21,123 nucleotides of DNA from CAYUJH01 sp964394585 (GCA_964394585.1 CAYMYI010000071.1:1-21123), one strand, 5' to 3'. Counted from the first letter of the stretch, positions 8,078 through 17,261 are shown. The notes: generated by a model not told the origin, from the letters alone. Translations and numbers: made by a program.

Positions 8078-9418
8078 TTAGGTGGTATGATAGATTGACT
8101 CTTGAATCATAGGATGATTTTTGGGAATCAAATTAAACTTGGTCAACCCACTAAATAATACGAAAGCAAATGTCCCTAAATATATCATCGCTAAGCCAAG
8201 TTCAAAGAAGCCGAACGTACCAGCATCTTTCATAGTCCCAGGGGTAATCATCAAGAAGAAATCAAACCAATGACCAACTAGAACCACTGTACATACAATT
8301 TTTAAAATAATTGTTTTACGTTTTGAATCTCTTGTCATGAGTACTAGGAAGGGAAAGAAGAAATTCAAGAAGAGGTTCATGAAAATTATTTTAGAATAAA
8401 CATCATTACTAAGCCTCTCAAAGAAATAAATAGTTTCTTCAGGGATATTCGCATAATAAATTAACAGAAACTGAGAAAACCATATGTATGTCCAAAATAT
8501 GCTAAATCCAAATACAAACTTTCCTAAATCATGTAGATGATTTTCATTGACCATAGAAAGATATCCCATATCTTTTAGGATAATCACTACCAAAGTAATA
8601 GCTGATAGACCGGATACGAACCAACTCGCGAAAACATACCAGCCAAACATGGTACTAAACCAGTGGGTGTCGATTGACATAATCCAATCCCATGCTGACA
8701 CAGAAGAGCTTAAACCAAAGAAAATAAGGAATGCTGCGGAAATGCGCACGAGTTTTCTAAAAGGTCTTGTTCCACCTACATTATCTTCATTCAAGGCTTC
8801 TCTTTTCAAAAAGAAGGCAAATAGAATCCAAACACTAAAAAAGAATATCATTCGCCCCCAATAGAAAGGAAGGTTTAAAAACCCTTGCTTTCCTGCAATG
8901 ATTGCATCATACTCAGGATTGGGTGTTACACCATCTTCTAAGTATTCATTATATAAGTAATCATGTGTCCAGTGAAATAAATCATGATTTCCGAAAAAGA
9001 ACACGACAATCATTAACACTGCTGCAATAGGTAAAAAGCGCCCAAAAGCAATCATCACTCGAATGATGCTTGATGACCAGCCTGCATTAGCTACATATTG
9101 AATAGCGAAAAAGAAAACTCCAATAATGGCTAACCCCGTAAAATATACATTATTGATCCATAGGTTTGCATAAAGACGAGTCAACCAGTTAGGCCCATGC
9201 CCTCCTTCTGCTCCTGCTTCATTTACAGATGCTAGGCTCGTATCCGATGCAGAGTCTAATATAGCGTGTGCATCATGCCCACCCCCAGAGATTGCGGATA
9301 TAAGTCCTATAACAAAAAATAAAACTCCTAGTCCCAGAACAATAAAAATGGACTTTTTTAACCCAGCGCTAAATTCAAAACGCTCTTCTAAATTGACGTG
9401 CTTTGTTTCTGTAGCCAT
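8078..9418 (-). CDS. actF: Alternative Complex III membrane subunit ActF (quinol:cytochrome c oxidoreductase quinone-binding subunit 2)
   Basis: The product is a 446-residue, very hydrophobic protein with about ten predicted transmembrane helices, for example near 23-45, 92-112 and 127-143. Its position after the monohaem ActE and before the oxidase genes is the usual actF position. ActF is a shorter relative of the NrfD/PsrC-like ActC and forms part of the membrane arm of the complex. Sequence features are aromatic-rich helices (for example WDWIMSIDTHWFSTMFGWY) and a soluble, His/Gly/Ser-rich loop at about 44-75. No metal-binding motif was seen. The assignment rests on hydropathy, length and operon position together with general resemblance. 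It is less certain in detail than that of ActC. Confidence 0.88.
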   Translation of the reverse strand: MATETKHVNLEERFEFSAGLKKSIFIVLGLGVLFFVIGLISAISGGGHDAHAILDSASDTSLASVNEAGAEGGHGPNWLTRLYANLWINNVYFTGLAIIGVFFFAIQYVANAGWSSSIIRVMIAFGRFLPIAAVLMIVVFFFGNHDLFHWTHDYLYNEYLEDGVTPNPEYDAIIAGKQGFLNLPFYWGRMIFFFSVWILFAFFLKREALNEDNVGGTRPFRKLVRISAAFLIFFGLSSSVSAWDWIMSIDTHWFSTMFGWYVFASWFVSGLSAITLVVIILKDMGYLSMVNENHLHDLGKFVFGFSIFWTYIWFSQFLLIYYANIPEETIYFFERLSNDVYSKIIFMNLFLNFFFPFLVLMTRDSKRKTIILKIVCTVVLVGHWFDFFLMITPGTMKDAGTFGFFELGLAMIYLGTFAFVLFSGLTKFNLIPKNHPMIQESIYHTT

Positions 9419-9465
9419 CTTACTTTGTATCTTTTAATCCTTGATTAAATCTCTAGTTCATCATT

Positions 9466-10134
9466 TTATTTTCCGCCTTTCTGAAGCTGTTGTACATAAC
9501 GCACTACCTTCCAACGCTCTTCAGGGCTAAGCTGTGATTTATGAGCCCACATTCTCCCCTTTCCATGTGTAATGGTATGGAATATATGACCTTCTGATAA
9601 AGTAGCATATCTACCTGCTGAGTAGTTAGGGACACCTTTATACACTACTCCAACTTTACCTTGCCCGTCCCCTTTTTCGCCATGGCAAGGAGCGCAAAAA
9701 CCTATGTATAAATGTTTACCTTCCGCTAATATCTCTTCTGTTTCAGGGAGTGGGTTTTCTAATATTCTAGCAGCTAAATCGATGCTATCTTTGTGTATAT
9801 CATAGTAGAAAAGCGGCTGATCTTTAGTAGGCAAGCTTGTACCAGTAACAGAAACAAAATTCTGACGCGCTACCGTACCTTCGACAGGCTTCATCGCATT
9901 CATTGGCTTCTTTCCATCATAATCATTGTATGGCAATGAGTTGGTCATATAATACCGAGATGAAATGATTCCGGATGGAATACCTTCCTGTGTAATTTGA
10001 GTTAAAGGTTCATAAGGGATGGAGTGATACATTTGAGGCGCATACTCAACACCAGGGTTTTCTCCATCAGCCCTACATGAAAATAAAGCCGATACAAATA
10101 GAGCTATATAAAGTGAATTGTATATGTGTCGCAT
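9466..10134 (-). CDS. actE: Alternative Complex III monohaem cytochrome c lipoprotein ActE
   Basis: The 222-residue product begins with a lipoprotein signal ending in ALFSC, so Cys20 would be lipidated and anchor it to the periplasmic face of the membrane. The C-terminal class I cytochrome c domain has one haem site, Cys147-Ala-Pro-Cys150-His151, and Met195 (GKGRMW) is the likely sixth ligand. The region between about 25 and 130 has no recognised motif and probably wraps other Act subunits, as in known ACIII structures. It passes electrons between the ActA haem chain and the oxidase. The gene follows actD by only 8 bp, indicating tight co-translation. Confidence 0.93.
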   Translation of the reverse strand: MRHIYNSLYIALFVSALFSCRADGENPGVEYAPQMYHSIPYEPLTQITQEGIPSGIISSRYYMTNSLPYNDYDGKKPMNAMKPVEGTVARQNFVSVTGTSLPTKDQPLFYYDIHKDSIDLAARILENPLPETEEILAEGKHLYIGFCAPCHGEKGDGQGKVGVVYKGVPNYSAGRYATLSEGHIFHTITHGKGRMWAHKSQLSPEERWKVVRYVQQLQKGGK

Positions 10135-10142
10135 TTTCGAAA

Positions 10143-10754
10143 TTAGTTTAGTTGTCTGCTTGAACTTGTAACCCCATTCGTAAATAAGTCAATCACATAA
10201 GAAATGAAAGACCCTTTGTTTTCCTCGTCTGTGAAATCTTTATTATAAACTTCTTCTGCATTTACACTCGTTAGAAGTTCCTTAATATCCTCTACCGACT
10301 TGGTATTATCAGCAATATCAATAGCCATTACGTGTTTATCATCTGTGCTTCTTCTATCAAAAATTCGAGGTACTTTATACGGTTTTAAATCGCGCGTAAA
10401 TAAAAAAGTGCCTACCATCCCAAAAGCCGAGAATAGCACTGTCATTTCAAAACTAACCGGGACAAAATCGGGCACAGCAATAAAAGATTTTCCTCCAATA
10501 ATCATTGGCCAATCAACCCCCATCATAAGTACCTGCATCAGTATGGCACAGGTAGTTCCAGTCAAACCGAAGAAGAAAGCTGCTACGGGCATTCTTGATC
10601 TTGTATACCCCAAGGCATGTTCTAAATGGTGAACCGGATATGGAGAGAAGACTTCATATATATTCACCCCTTCGGTGCGTATTTTCTTTACAGCACTTAG
10701 CAGAATATCATGGTCGTTAAAAATACCAACGATAAAATGTTTATTCTTTTCCAT
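10143..10754 (-). CDS. actD: Alternative Complex III subunit ActD (DUF3341 family)
   Basis: ActD is a small membrane subunit of ACIII with no cofactor. The 203-residue protein starts with a soluble ferredoxin-like region (about 1-55, with the DUF3341-typical YEVFSPYPVHHLEHALG at 33-49). Two membrane helices follow at about 57-79 and 103-120, then a soluble C-terminal tail. The FSPYPVH and DWPMIIGGK segments are hallmarks of the family. It lies 26 bp after actC and 8 bp before actE. The family role is structural, contacting ActC and ActB, and no enzymatic role is known. Confidence 0.93.
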   Translation of the reverse strand: MEKNKHFIVGIFNDHDILLSAVKKIRTEGVNIYEVFSPYPVHHLEHALGYTRSRMPVAAFFFGLTGTTCAILMQVLMMGVDWPMIIGGKSFIAVPDFVPVSFEMTVLFSAFGMVGTFLFTRDLKPYKVPRIFDRRSTDDKHVMAIDIADNTKSVEDIKELLTSVNAEEVYNKDFTDEENKGSFISYVIDLFTNGVTSSSRQLN

Positions 10755-10780
10755 GTCAACTAAATCTTCAATATTTCTAT

Positions 10781-12214
10781 TTAAACTGATTCGACCTCTT
10801 TCACTCTATCTTCTTTAGGAACAAATTCGTCAGAAATAGTCATCCGACCTTTATATACTTTCGTATCAGAATCTTTCAGTACAGCTTTTACTTCTGCCAT
10901 ATTAATCACAGGGAAAAACTTAGCAAACAAGAAGAAGAAGGTAAAGAACAATCCAAAAGTGAACACATAACACATAATATCATAAATCGTCGGAGAGAAA
11001 TATGCCCAGCTTGATGGAAGGTAATCGCGGTGCAAAGAAGTTACAATAATTACAAAGCGTTCGAACCACATACCAATGTTTACCACAATAGACAAGAAAA
11101 ATGTCCATGCAATACTCGTACGTATTTTCTTGATGTAGAAAAGTTGTGGCGAAATCACATTACATGTCATCATTGACCAATAAGCCCACCAATAAGGCCC
11201 TGTCATTCTATTGACAAATGCATATTGCTCATACTGTACCCCTGAATACCATGCAATGAAAAACTCAGTGATATAGGCTATACCCACAATAGAACCTGTT
11301 ACCAAAATGATAATATTCATCATTTCGATATGCTCCATTGTAATGTAATCCTTTAGTTTATAGACATGTCTAGTAATTAGCATCAAAGTCAATACCATAG
11401 CAAACCCTGAAAAAATAGCTCCTGCAACGAAGTATGGAGGGAAAATGGTCGTATGCCATCCTGGAATTACCGACGTAGCAAAGTCAAAACTTACAATGGT
11501 ATGTACTGAAAGTACTAGTGGCGTGGATAAACCGGCTAGAATCAGCGATACAGATTCATAATGCATCCAAGTTTTCGCAGACCCATCAAACCCAAAACTC
11601 AACATTCCATAGATTAATCGAGGAAACTTTGAAGTAGCCCGATCTCGAATGGTTGCAAAATCAGGAATTAAACCTATAAACCAAAAAACCAAAGAAACAG
11701 AAAAATAAGTACTGATTGCAAAAACATCCCAAAGAAGCGGCGAATTGAAATTTACCCATAATGATCCAAATGTATTGGGAAGGGGTAATGCCCAATATGC
11801 TCCTAACCAAGGTCGCCCCATGTGTACAATTGGCCAAACAGCCGCACAAATTACAGCAAAAATTGTCATCGCCTCCGCAGCGCGGTTAATGGATGTTCTC
11901 CATTTTTGGCGGAACAACAAAAGAATCGCTGAAATGAGTGTTCCGGCATGACCAATACCTACCCACCAAACGAAATTGGTAATGTCCCATGCCCAACCTA
12001 CGGTTTTGTTGAGCCCCCATCGACCAATCCCATTCCATAACATGTCTGCCATGAAATAGCCTCCTGAAACTAACAGGAGCAGGGAGATACCTACAACCGC
12101 CAACCACGATTTGTTAGGCGCTGCTTCTACATGTCGACTGATGTCATTCGTAATGTCTTTATAGGTCTTTCCTCCGGTTATAAGAGGTTCTCTTACTTGA
12201 CTGACAACTTGCAT
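10781..12214 (-). CDS. actC: Alternative Complex III quinol-binding membrane subunit ActC (NrfD/PsrC family)
   Basis: ActC is the main membrane subunit, where menaquinol is bound and oxidised and where proton translocation is thought to occur. The 477-residue product has about ten predicted helices. NrfD/PsrC-family signatures include FVWWVGIGHAGTLISA (81-96), HMGRPWLGAYWALPLPN (131-147) and NFNSPLLWD (155-163). A soluble N-terminal segment of about 35 residues precedes the first helix. It lies between actB (31 bp upstream) and actD (26 bp downstream), the usual order. In the complex its quinol site sits under the [3Fe-4S] cluster of ActB. Confidence 0.95.
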   Translation of the reverse strand: MQVVSQVREPLITGGKTYKDITNDISRHVEAAPNKSWLAVVGISLLLLVSGGYFMADMLWNGIGRWGLNKTVGWAWDITNFVWWVGIGHAGTLISAILLLFRQKWRTSINRAAEAMTIFAVICAAVWPIVHMGRPWLGAYWALPLPNTFGSLWVNFNSPLLWDVFAISTYFSVSLVFWFIGLIPDFATIRDRATSKFPRLIYGMLSFGFDGSAKTWMHYESVSLILAGLSTPLVLSVHTIVSFDFATSVIPGWHTTIFPPYFVAGAIFSGFAMVLTLMLITRHVYKLKDYITMEHIEMMNIIILVTGSIVGIAYITEFFIAWYSGVQYEQYAFVNRMTGPYWWAYWSMMTCNVISPQLFYIKKIRTSIAWTFFLSIVVNIGMWFERFVIIVTSLHRDYLPSSWAYFSPTIYDIMCYVFTFGLFFTFFFLFAKFFPVINMAEVKAVLKDSDTKVYKGRMTISDEFVPKEDRVKEVESV

Positions 12215-12245
12215 AACTATTAATTTTTGGGATGTTAGTATAATT

Positions 12246-15200
12246 TTAGGCTTCCGCTTCTGATTTATTTCTCACCTTGGCTAAGTACCATATGTTAGGA
12301 CTAGTATTGATTTCTTCTAGTACAGTATACGCTCTTTCTTCAAGCTCATTTTCCAAGAGTGTGCGTACATTGCTTTTTGTATCGTTCAAATCGCCAAAAG
12401 TGATGGCATTCGTAGGGCAAGCATTCGCACAGGCAGTACTTGCATCTCCGTCGCGTAAAGGTCTGCCTTCACGTCTTGCTTTCAGCTTTCCTTCTTGAAT
12501 CCGTTGTACACATAGCGAGCATTTTTCCATCACCCCTCTTGAACGTACCGTTACATCAGGATTTAGTACCATTCTGCCCAAATCGTTATTCATGTGGTAA
12601 TCAAACTCTTTATTTGTATGGTACTTAAACCAATTGAATCGGCGTACTTTATAAGGGCAGTTATTTGCACAATATTTTGTTCCTACACAACGGTTATAAG
12701 TCATCTGGTTCAATCCTTCTGAACTATGGGTTGTGGCAGCAACAGGGCAAACAGTTTCACATGGAGCATTATTACAGTGCTGGCACATCATAGGCTGGAA
12801 AACAACTTCAGGATTTTCAACCACTTGCGCAAGTTCTTTGTACGATGTTGCATTTTTAGTAGAACTGTAGTATCGATCGATACGTAACCAATGCATTTCC
12901 CTGCGCATGATTACTTCCTTCTTCCCAACAACAGGGACATTGTTCTCTACATTACAAGCTACGATACAAGCAGAACAGCCATTGCAAGAGTTCAAATCAA
13001 TTGACATGCCCCAATGATGGTTAGGGTAAGCATGTATATCGGCTTTTCTTCCCAAACGATTGTTCCACGAATCAGGATTTAACATCTTTTTCTCTTCGCC
13101 TTTCCGTCGCTCTTTTTCCCCATACCCATCATTTTGGATATCCCATAATGAAATATCACCAGGTGTTTCTTCACCACGGTATCCTGTAATTTTTGGGTCA
13201 AATCTGCTTGCTTTTGGGTTTTTCTTGTATTCAGGCAAGGTCGTTTCCTGGATTATAGTTTCACGCCCCATCGCAGTTTCCTGCGTTTGGATCAAGGCAA
13301 GATTGTCCATCTTACCGGTATTTGCCAACGCCACACCTGTAGTAACTTGATAGGTTCCTGGCTGACTTAGTAATTTTATAGCGTTGAATCCACCTGCTTC
13401 CTTGGCAACCTTACCCGACTTTTCTGGATTTCTTCCATACCCCATCATTACTGCCACAACACCCTCTGCCTGTCCGGGCTGAATTACTACGGGTAATTCG
13501 CATTCAACACCATTCACAGTAAGCTTAGCAACGGAAACTTTTGTTTCTACTCGCTTAAAATTAAAGGTAGGATCTGAAGCCGTTTTCTGAGTAACCGCAA
13601 TATAATTCCCCCAACATGCTTTTGAGATTGGGTCAGGCGTTTCTTGAAGAATTGGATTATTTGCCTGTGTACCCCACCCCATTACGTTTGAGAAATAGGC
13701 AACAAATTCCATTTCAGTATTATCCGCTTTATATCGGCTTGCTACTTCGTTAGCTACTGCATTGAAGTCTACCGAATTGCTACTCACGGTAGGTTCACTG
13801 TTCTCAGAAGCAACCACACCTGCAGTGATAGACTCTCCTGAAACCTCTGCACTCTCACTATCCGAAGAAAGAGTGGCTATCATTGGTTTTTCATGCTCAC
13901 TTACAAAGTTGGCAACTGTGCTCGGCTCAAAAACACCATCGTGTAAGCTTCTAAACCAAAAAGCCTCAAAAGAAGACTCTTTGCTCTGCATTGGGAAAAG
14001 AGTTTCTTTCCAATATTCTTTGATGAAATCTGCATACTCAACTGAATCCCCAGACCATGTTAGAAGCGACTGTGGTACTTGACGAGTATCGAAAATTGGG
14101 TTTATGGTGGGTTGCCCCAAACTAAAAACTCCTTTTACAGGCTCATAGTCATTCCAAGACTCTAAAAAATGACTATCAGGGCAATTGTATGTACATAGGG
14201 AGGCTGTTTCATCAAGACGATCCGCCGTTGCAATCGTTAAAGCTACATTAGGTAAAGCTGTTGCAATTTCAGCACCACGGGCATAATCATACACAGGGTT
14301 ACAATTATAGAAAATGACAGCGTCTACCGACCCCGATGCCAAATCATCTACTAATTGATTCATCGATGAATCAACTCCTTGTTTTTGGTATGAAGGGCGC
14401 TCCAAATCAATAGTATTACCATAGCTTTTCAGCATTGTATTTATACCATTGATTAAGAGTTGAACTGCTACATCATTTGAACCACTTACTACTAAAGAAC
14501 TTCCCGAAGAGGCAACTAAAGCATCCGCTGCTTTTTCTAAGTTGGCTATTTCAATGTCCGAAGTGGAAATGGAAGTACCGCCAACTTTCGCCGCAATAAG
14601 ATTATACAGTTTCGCAACGGCTAACCCTTCTTGCGAAGGGCGAATCGGTGTGCGGTAATCTGCATTAGCTCCTGTCAATGACATAATCGCCTCAAACTGA
14701 AAGTGTTGAGACATTTCTTTTTTATCCTTCCCTACTTTTCGCGTTTCTCCGAAATGAGCAGCATACTCTACCCCTGAAATCCAAGAACCTAAAAAGTCAG
14801 CACCGAAACTTACTACTGTTTTTGCCTTTCCAAATTTGTATGAAGGAATCACCGCCTTCCCAAACATTTTTTGGTTTGCCTCTAAGATAGCCGAAGAGGA
14901 ATCCTGATCGTAAGTAATAACTTTGGTTGACGAATATTGCGCTACAAATTTCCGTAATACCCGCTTCATAGAAGGGCTTAACACTGTATTAGTTACAATA
15001 CGAATGTTAGAAGCACTCGCTAGCGCAGCAGAAATTTCTCCATCTAGCGTTTGCCAATCTATTTGTTCCCCGTTCTTAGTGGGGTATTTAACCTTCTCAG
15101 TGTCATACAATGACATCACTGAAGCATTCACCCGCGGACTGGTTCCACCTTTTGTTAAAGAAGAGAAAGAGTTTCCTTGTACAAATATAGGGCGGCCTTC

Positions 15201-15530
15201 TCTGGTTTTCACTACAATAGGGCAATAGTCGCTACCATCTACATAGGTAGAAGCATAAAAATTTGGAATGCCCGGATCAATCTCTTCTGGCTTATTCAAA
15301 TAAGGAATTGCCTTTTTTACCGGTGCGTCGCAAGCTGCTAAAGAAACCGCTGCCACACTAAAACCCATTAGCTTTAAGAAATCGCGCCGATTACTTTTCG
15401 CTGCATCTGTATTATCGCCAAAGGCGTCTTCAATAGGTAATTCCTGAGGGAACTCTTTACTAGCATTTTTTATAAACTCAGGGTCGTTAGTCAATTGATC
15501 GACTCCTTTCCAATAAACTTTTTTGCCCAT
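12246..15530 (-). CDS. actB: Alternative Complex III iron-sulfur subunit ActB (Tat-exported molybdopterin-oxidoreductase-like/4Fe-4S fusion)
   Basis: ActB is the large periplasmic subunit that takes electrons from quinol through Fe-S clusters. The 1094-residue product has an extended Tat signal: about 47 residues, then SNRRDFLKLMG with twin arginines at 48-49. The hydrophobic stretch ends in LAAC (Cys67), a lipobox-like motif. Residues of about 75-800 resemble a molybdopterin oxidoreductase, a domain that binds no Mo in ACIII. Residues of about 845-1045 hold a four-cluster ferredoxin domain: SCNGCSACIVAC (from Cys849), CQHCNNAPCETVCP, CVGTKYCANNCP, and CSLC...CANACP (Cys1038). A Ser/Glu-rich, low-complexity linker lies at about 547-597. 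Length, order and motifs all match the family. It follows actA by 50 bp. Confidence 0.96.
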   Translation of the reverse strand: MGKKVYWKGVDQLTNDPEFIKNASKEFPQELPIEDAFGDNTDAAKSNRRDFLKLMGFSVAAVSLAACDAPVKKAIPYLNKPEEIDPGIPNFYASTYVDGSDYCPIVVKTREGRPIFVQGNSFSSLTKGGTSPRVNASVMSLYDTEKVKYPTKNGEQIDWQTLDGEISAALASASNIRIVTNTVLSPSMKRVLRKFVAQYSSTKVITYDQDSSSAILEANQKMFGKAVIPSYKFGKAKTVVSFGADFLGSWISGVEYAAHFGETRKVGKDKKEMSQHFQFEAIMSLTGANADYRTPIRPSQEGLAVAKLYNLIAAKVGGTSISTSDIEIANLEKAADALVASSGSSLVVSGSNDVAVQLLINGINTMLKSYGNTIDLERPSYQKQGVDSSMNQLVDDLASGSVDAVIFYNCNPVYDYARGAEIATALPNVALTIATADRLDETASLCTYNCPDSHFLESWNDYEPVKGVFSLGQPTINPIFDTRQVPQSLLTWSGDSVEYADFIKEYWKETLFPMQSKESSFEAFWFRSLHDGVFEPSTVANFVSEHEKPMIATLSSDSESAEVSGESITAGVVASENSEPTVSSNSVDFNAVANEVASRYKADNTEMEFVAYFSNVMGWGTQANNPILQETPDPISKACWGNYIAVTQKTASDPTFNFKRVETKVSVAKLTVNGVECELPVVIQPGQAEGVVAVMMGYGRNPEKSGKVAKEAGGFNAIKLLSQPGTYQVTTGVALANTGKMDNLALIQTQETAMGRETIIQETTLPEYKKNPKASRFDPKITGYRGEETPGDISLWDIQNDGYGEKERRKGEEKKMLNPDSWNNRLGRKADIHAYPNHHWGMSIDLNSCNGCSACIVACNVENNVPVVGKKEVIMRREMHWLRIDRYYSSTKNATSYKELAQVVENPEVVFQPMMCQHCNNAPCETVCPVAATTHSSEGLNQMTYNRCVGTKYCANNCPYKVRRFNWFKYHTNKEFDYHMNNDLGRMVLNPDVTVRSRGVMEKCSLCVQRIQEGKLKARREGRPLRDGDASTACANACPTNAITFGDLNDTKSNVRTLLENELEERAYTVLEEINTSPNIWYLAKVRNKSEAEA

Positions 15531-15580
15531 AACTTCTATCTATAAATCAGTAGTATTCAGAAACTAATGTAATTTTTTAA

Positions 15581-16882
15581 TTAATAATGGCACTTGGCAC
15601 ACTCTAATCCACCAATATCTTCTACAACCATAGGAGACTTGCTCGTTTCAGAGTGTAGCTCAACAAGTTTCGTGTAATATCCATTATCTTTAGTATTTAC
15701 CTCGGTTTGTCTATGGCAGTCAATACACCAGCCCATCGTTAATAAAGAGTGCTGTTGAACGACCTCCATTTCTTGAATCTCGCCATGGCAGCTCTCGCAC
15801 TCAAGACCACCCACTTTTACGTGCTGTGCATGATTGAAATAAGCTAAATCCGGCAAATTATGAATACGTACCCATTGGATAGGTTCATCGTTTTCAATTG
15901 CCGCGTAAATCTTTTGAATTTCTGGAGATTCTTGGCGTATAGAATTATGGCAGTTCATACAAATATTTGCAGAAGGAATATTAGCACTTTTGCTCTTTTC
16001 TACACCAGTGTGGCAATATTTACAATCAATTTCGTAATAACCCGCGTGCAACTTGTGTGAGAACTTAATGGGCTGCTCGGGGGCATATCCTTGTTGTACA
16101 CCTATTGAAAATAAGCCATCCACTGTAGCTTTTGCAGCAACTGCTATAAATACGAAAGTTAAGATGCCTAAGAATGCAGGGCTTTTAAACACCGCTCCTA
16201 GTTGGAAACGCTGATTCAAGAACTCTTTATCTTCTTCTGTGAGTTTATCATCTTTTGCTAAAAACTTCGTGAGAACCGAAGCTAACAAGAACAGAGTGAT
16301 TACCAATACAAGCAACAACACTAATAACCCACCTATAATCGCAAACAATAAATTGTTACTAATCCCACCGGCTGCTGCCGCGGTTTCTCCTCCCCCTGCA
16401 GCTACAGCTACTGTGGGCTGTGGAGGACCTTTAATCGTTTCATCTTGCACATATGCCAATATAGACAGGATTTCCTCATCTGAAAGAAAATCGTGGTTAG
16501 GCATATATTGTTTATACTCTTCATAAAGAGCAACAGCATACTCATCGCCGCTTTCAATAACTTTTTGCGGGTATTTGATGAAGTTAACTAACCAAGGAAT
16601 TTCACGACGTTCCCAAACATTCGCTAGTGCAGGGCCTACCACTTTTTCGTGTACTGCGTGGCACTGTGCACAGTTTCCACTGAAAATTTGCTGTCCTTGG
16701 GAAATTACTGAGGGGTCGGTAGATAAGCCTGTGTCAGACGCACTAGTTGCCGAGGCATTGTCCGCTGCTACTGTCGCTGTGCTATCAGAAGTTGCAGCAT
16801 CTTGAGCATATAAAGAAACGCTCAACATAACACTAAGAAAAAGAATGGTCGCTTGACCAATAAACCTTCCGCAGAGATTCAT
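15581..16882 (-). CDS. actA: Alternative Complex III multihaem cytochrome c ActA with a fused N-terminal monohaem domain (six CXXCH sites)
   Basis: ActA is the multihaem cytochrome that carries electrons through ACIII. The 433-residue product starts with a signal peptide cut near LYAQ (residue 26). An Ala/Ser/Thr-rich linker leads to a class I cytochrome c domain with Cys71-His75 (CAQCH) and a likely Met127 ligand (QYMPNH). A Pro/Ala/Gly-rich linker (152-173) and two hydrophobic segments (about 178-202 and 236-253) follow. The pentahaem module carries CKYCH (287-291), CMNCH (308-312), CESCH (362-366), CIDCH (386-390) and CAKCH (428-432, at the very C-terminus). The ActA first described in Rhodothermus is pentahaem, so the sixth haem is an added domain. 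This is the first gene of the operon, with a good promoter 50-80 bp upstream. Confidence 0.94.
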   Translation of the reverse strand: MNLCGRFIGQATILFLSVMLSVSLYAQDAATSDSTATVAADNASATSASDTGLSTDPSVISQGQQIFSGNCAQCHAVHEKVVGPALANVWERREIPWLVNFIKYPQKVIESGDEYAVALYEEYKQYMPNHDFLSDEEILSILAYVQDETIKGPPQPTVAVAAGGGETAAAAGGISNNLLFAIIGGLLVLLLVLVITLFLLASVLTKFLAKDDKLTEEDKEFLNQRFQLGAVFKSPAFLGILTFVFIAVAAKATVDGLFSIGVQQGYAPEQPIKFSHKLHAGYYEIDCKYCHTGVEKSKSANIPSANICMNCHNSIRQESPEIQKIYAAIENDEPIQWVRIHNLPDLAYFNHAQHVKVGGLECESCHGEIQEMEVVQQHSLLTMGWCIDCHRQTEVNTKDNGYYTKLVELHSETSKSPMVVEDIGGLECAKCHY

Positions 16883-16930
16883 ATAAGTTAGTTTTTAGTT
16901 TGCGTGATTTATCAATTATTCACATCGAAA

Positions 16931-16961
16931 CAAATGTAATATGCAACGCTTTCTTATCAAA
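16931..16961 (-). promoter_or_regulatory. Promoter of the actA-ctaD operon
   Basis: On the minus strand TACATTTG (reverse complement of 16931-16938) is a perfect Bacteroidota -7 element TAnnTTTG. A -33 element TTTG (16958-16961) lies exactly 19 bp upstream. Transcription would start near 16925, giving a leader of about 40 nt before the actA ATG. This is the best promoter in the window and is expected to drive all eight genes. Confidence 0.75.
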
Positions 16962-17111
16962 CATAGACCATTCATCAAATCAACTGAAAATCTAACTCTC
17001 AAAATTTTAATCCACTATATGCCTGAATACTAGTTAAATAAAGCGTTTTCATAAGAAAAGGTTTTTATTTAGAATTTATCTAAATTACTCCAATGGTTTG
17101 AGGAAGCCGTT

Positions 17112-17152
17112 AAAATAAAAAAACCTCATTTCGTCAAATAGACAAAATGAGG
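17112..17152 (-). terminator. Rho-independent terminator after tRNA-Cys
   Basis: On the minus strand a 12-bp stem (CCTCATTTTGTC / GACGAAATGAGG, one G-U pair, 5-nt loop; 17124-17152) is followed by a run of seven Ts, then ATTTT. It sits 15 bp after the tRNA, so the tRNA transcript ends before the actA promoter and the two units are separate. Confidence 0.88.
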
Positions 17153-17166
17153 GACGGTTTTGTTAA

Positions 17167-17240
17167 TGGAGGTCGCGAGCGGATTCGAACCGCTGTAAAA
17201 GGTTTTGCAGACCTCTGCCTAGCCTCTCGGCCACGCGACC
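17167..17240 (-). tRNA. tRNA-Cys (GCA anticodon)
   Basis: The minus strand folds as a 71-nt tRNA body plus an encoded CCA. The acceptor stem is GGTCGCG (17240-17234) paired with CGCGACC (17177-17171). The discriminator is U, which is characteristic of tRNA-Cys, followed by CCA at 17169-17167. The T arm contains GCGGTTCGAATCCGC. The anticodon loop CTGCAAA sits between AGGT and ACCT and reads GCA. It has its own promoter and terminator. Confidence 0.95.
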
Positions 17241-17253
17241 TTTTTTGAGAGTG

Positions 17254-17261
17254 CAAAGGTA
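17254..17261 (-). promoter_or_regulatory. -7 promoter element of the tRNA-Cys gene
   Basis: TACCTTTG (minus strand) is a perfect TAnnTTTG element located 13 bp before the tRNA 5' end. A near -33 match, TTTC (17281-17284), lies 19 bp further upstream. Confidence 0.6.

Noticed and set aside
12246..15530. A functional molybdenum oxidoreductase
   Set aside because: The operon context and the extended-Tat ActB architecture show that it is the ACIII Fe-S subunit, whose molybdopterin-like domain carries no Mo cofactor.
17167..17240. tRNA-Leu or tRNA-Ser, suggested by the GCCGAGAGGCT D-arm
   Set aside because: There is no long variable arm, the anticodon is GCA and the discriminator is U, all of which fit tRNA-Cys.
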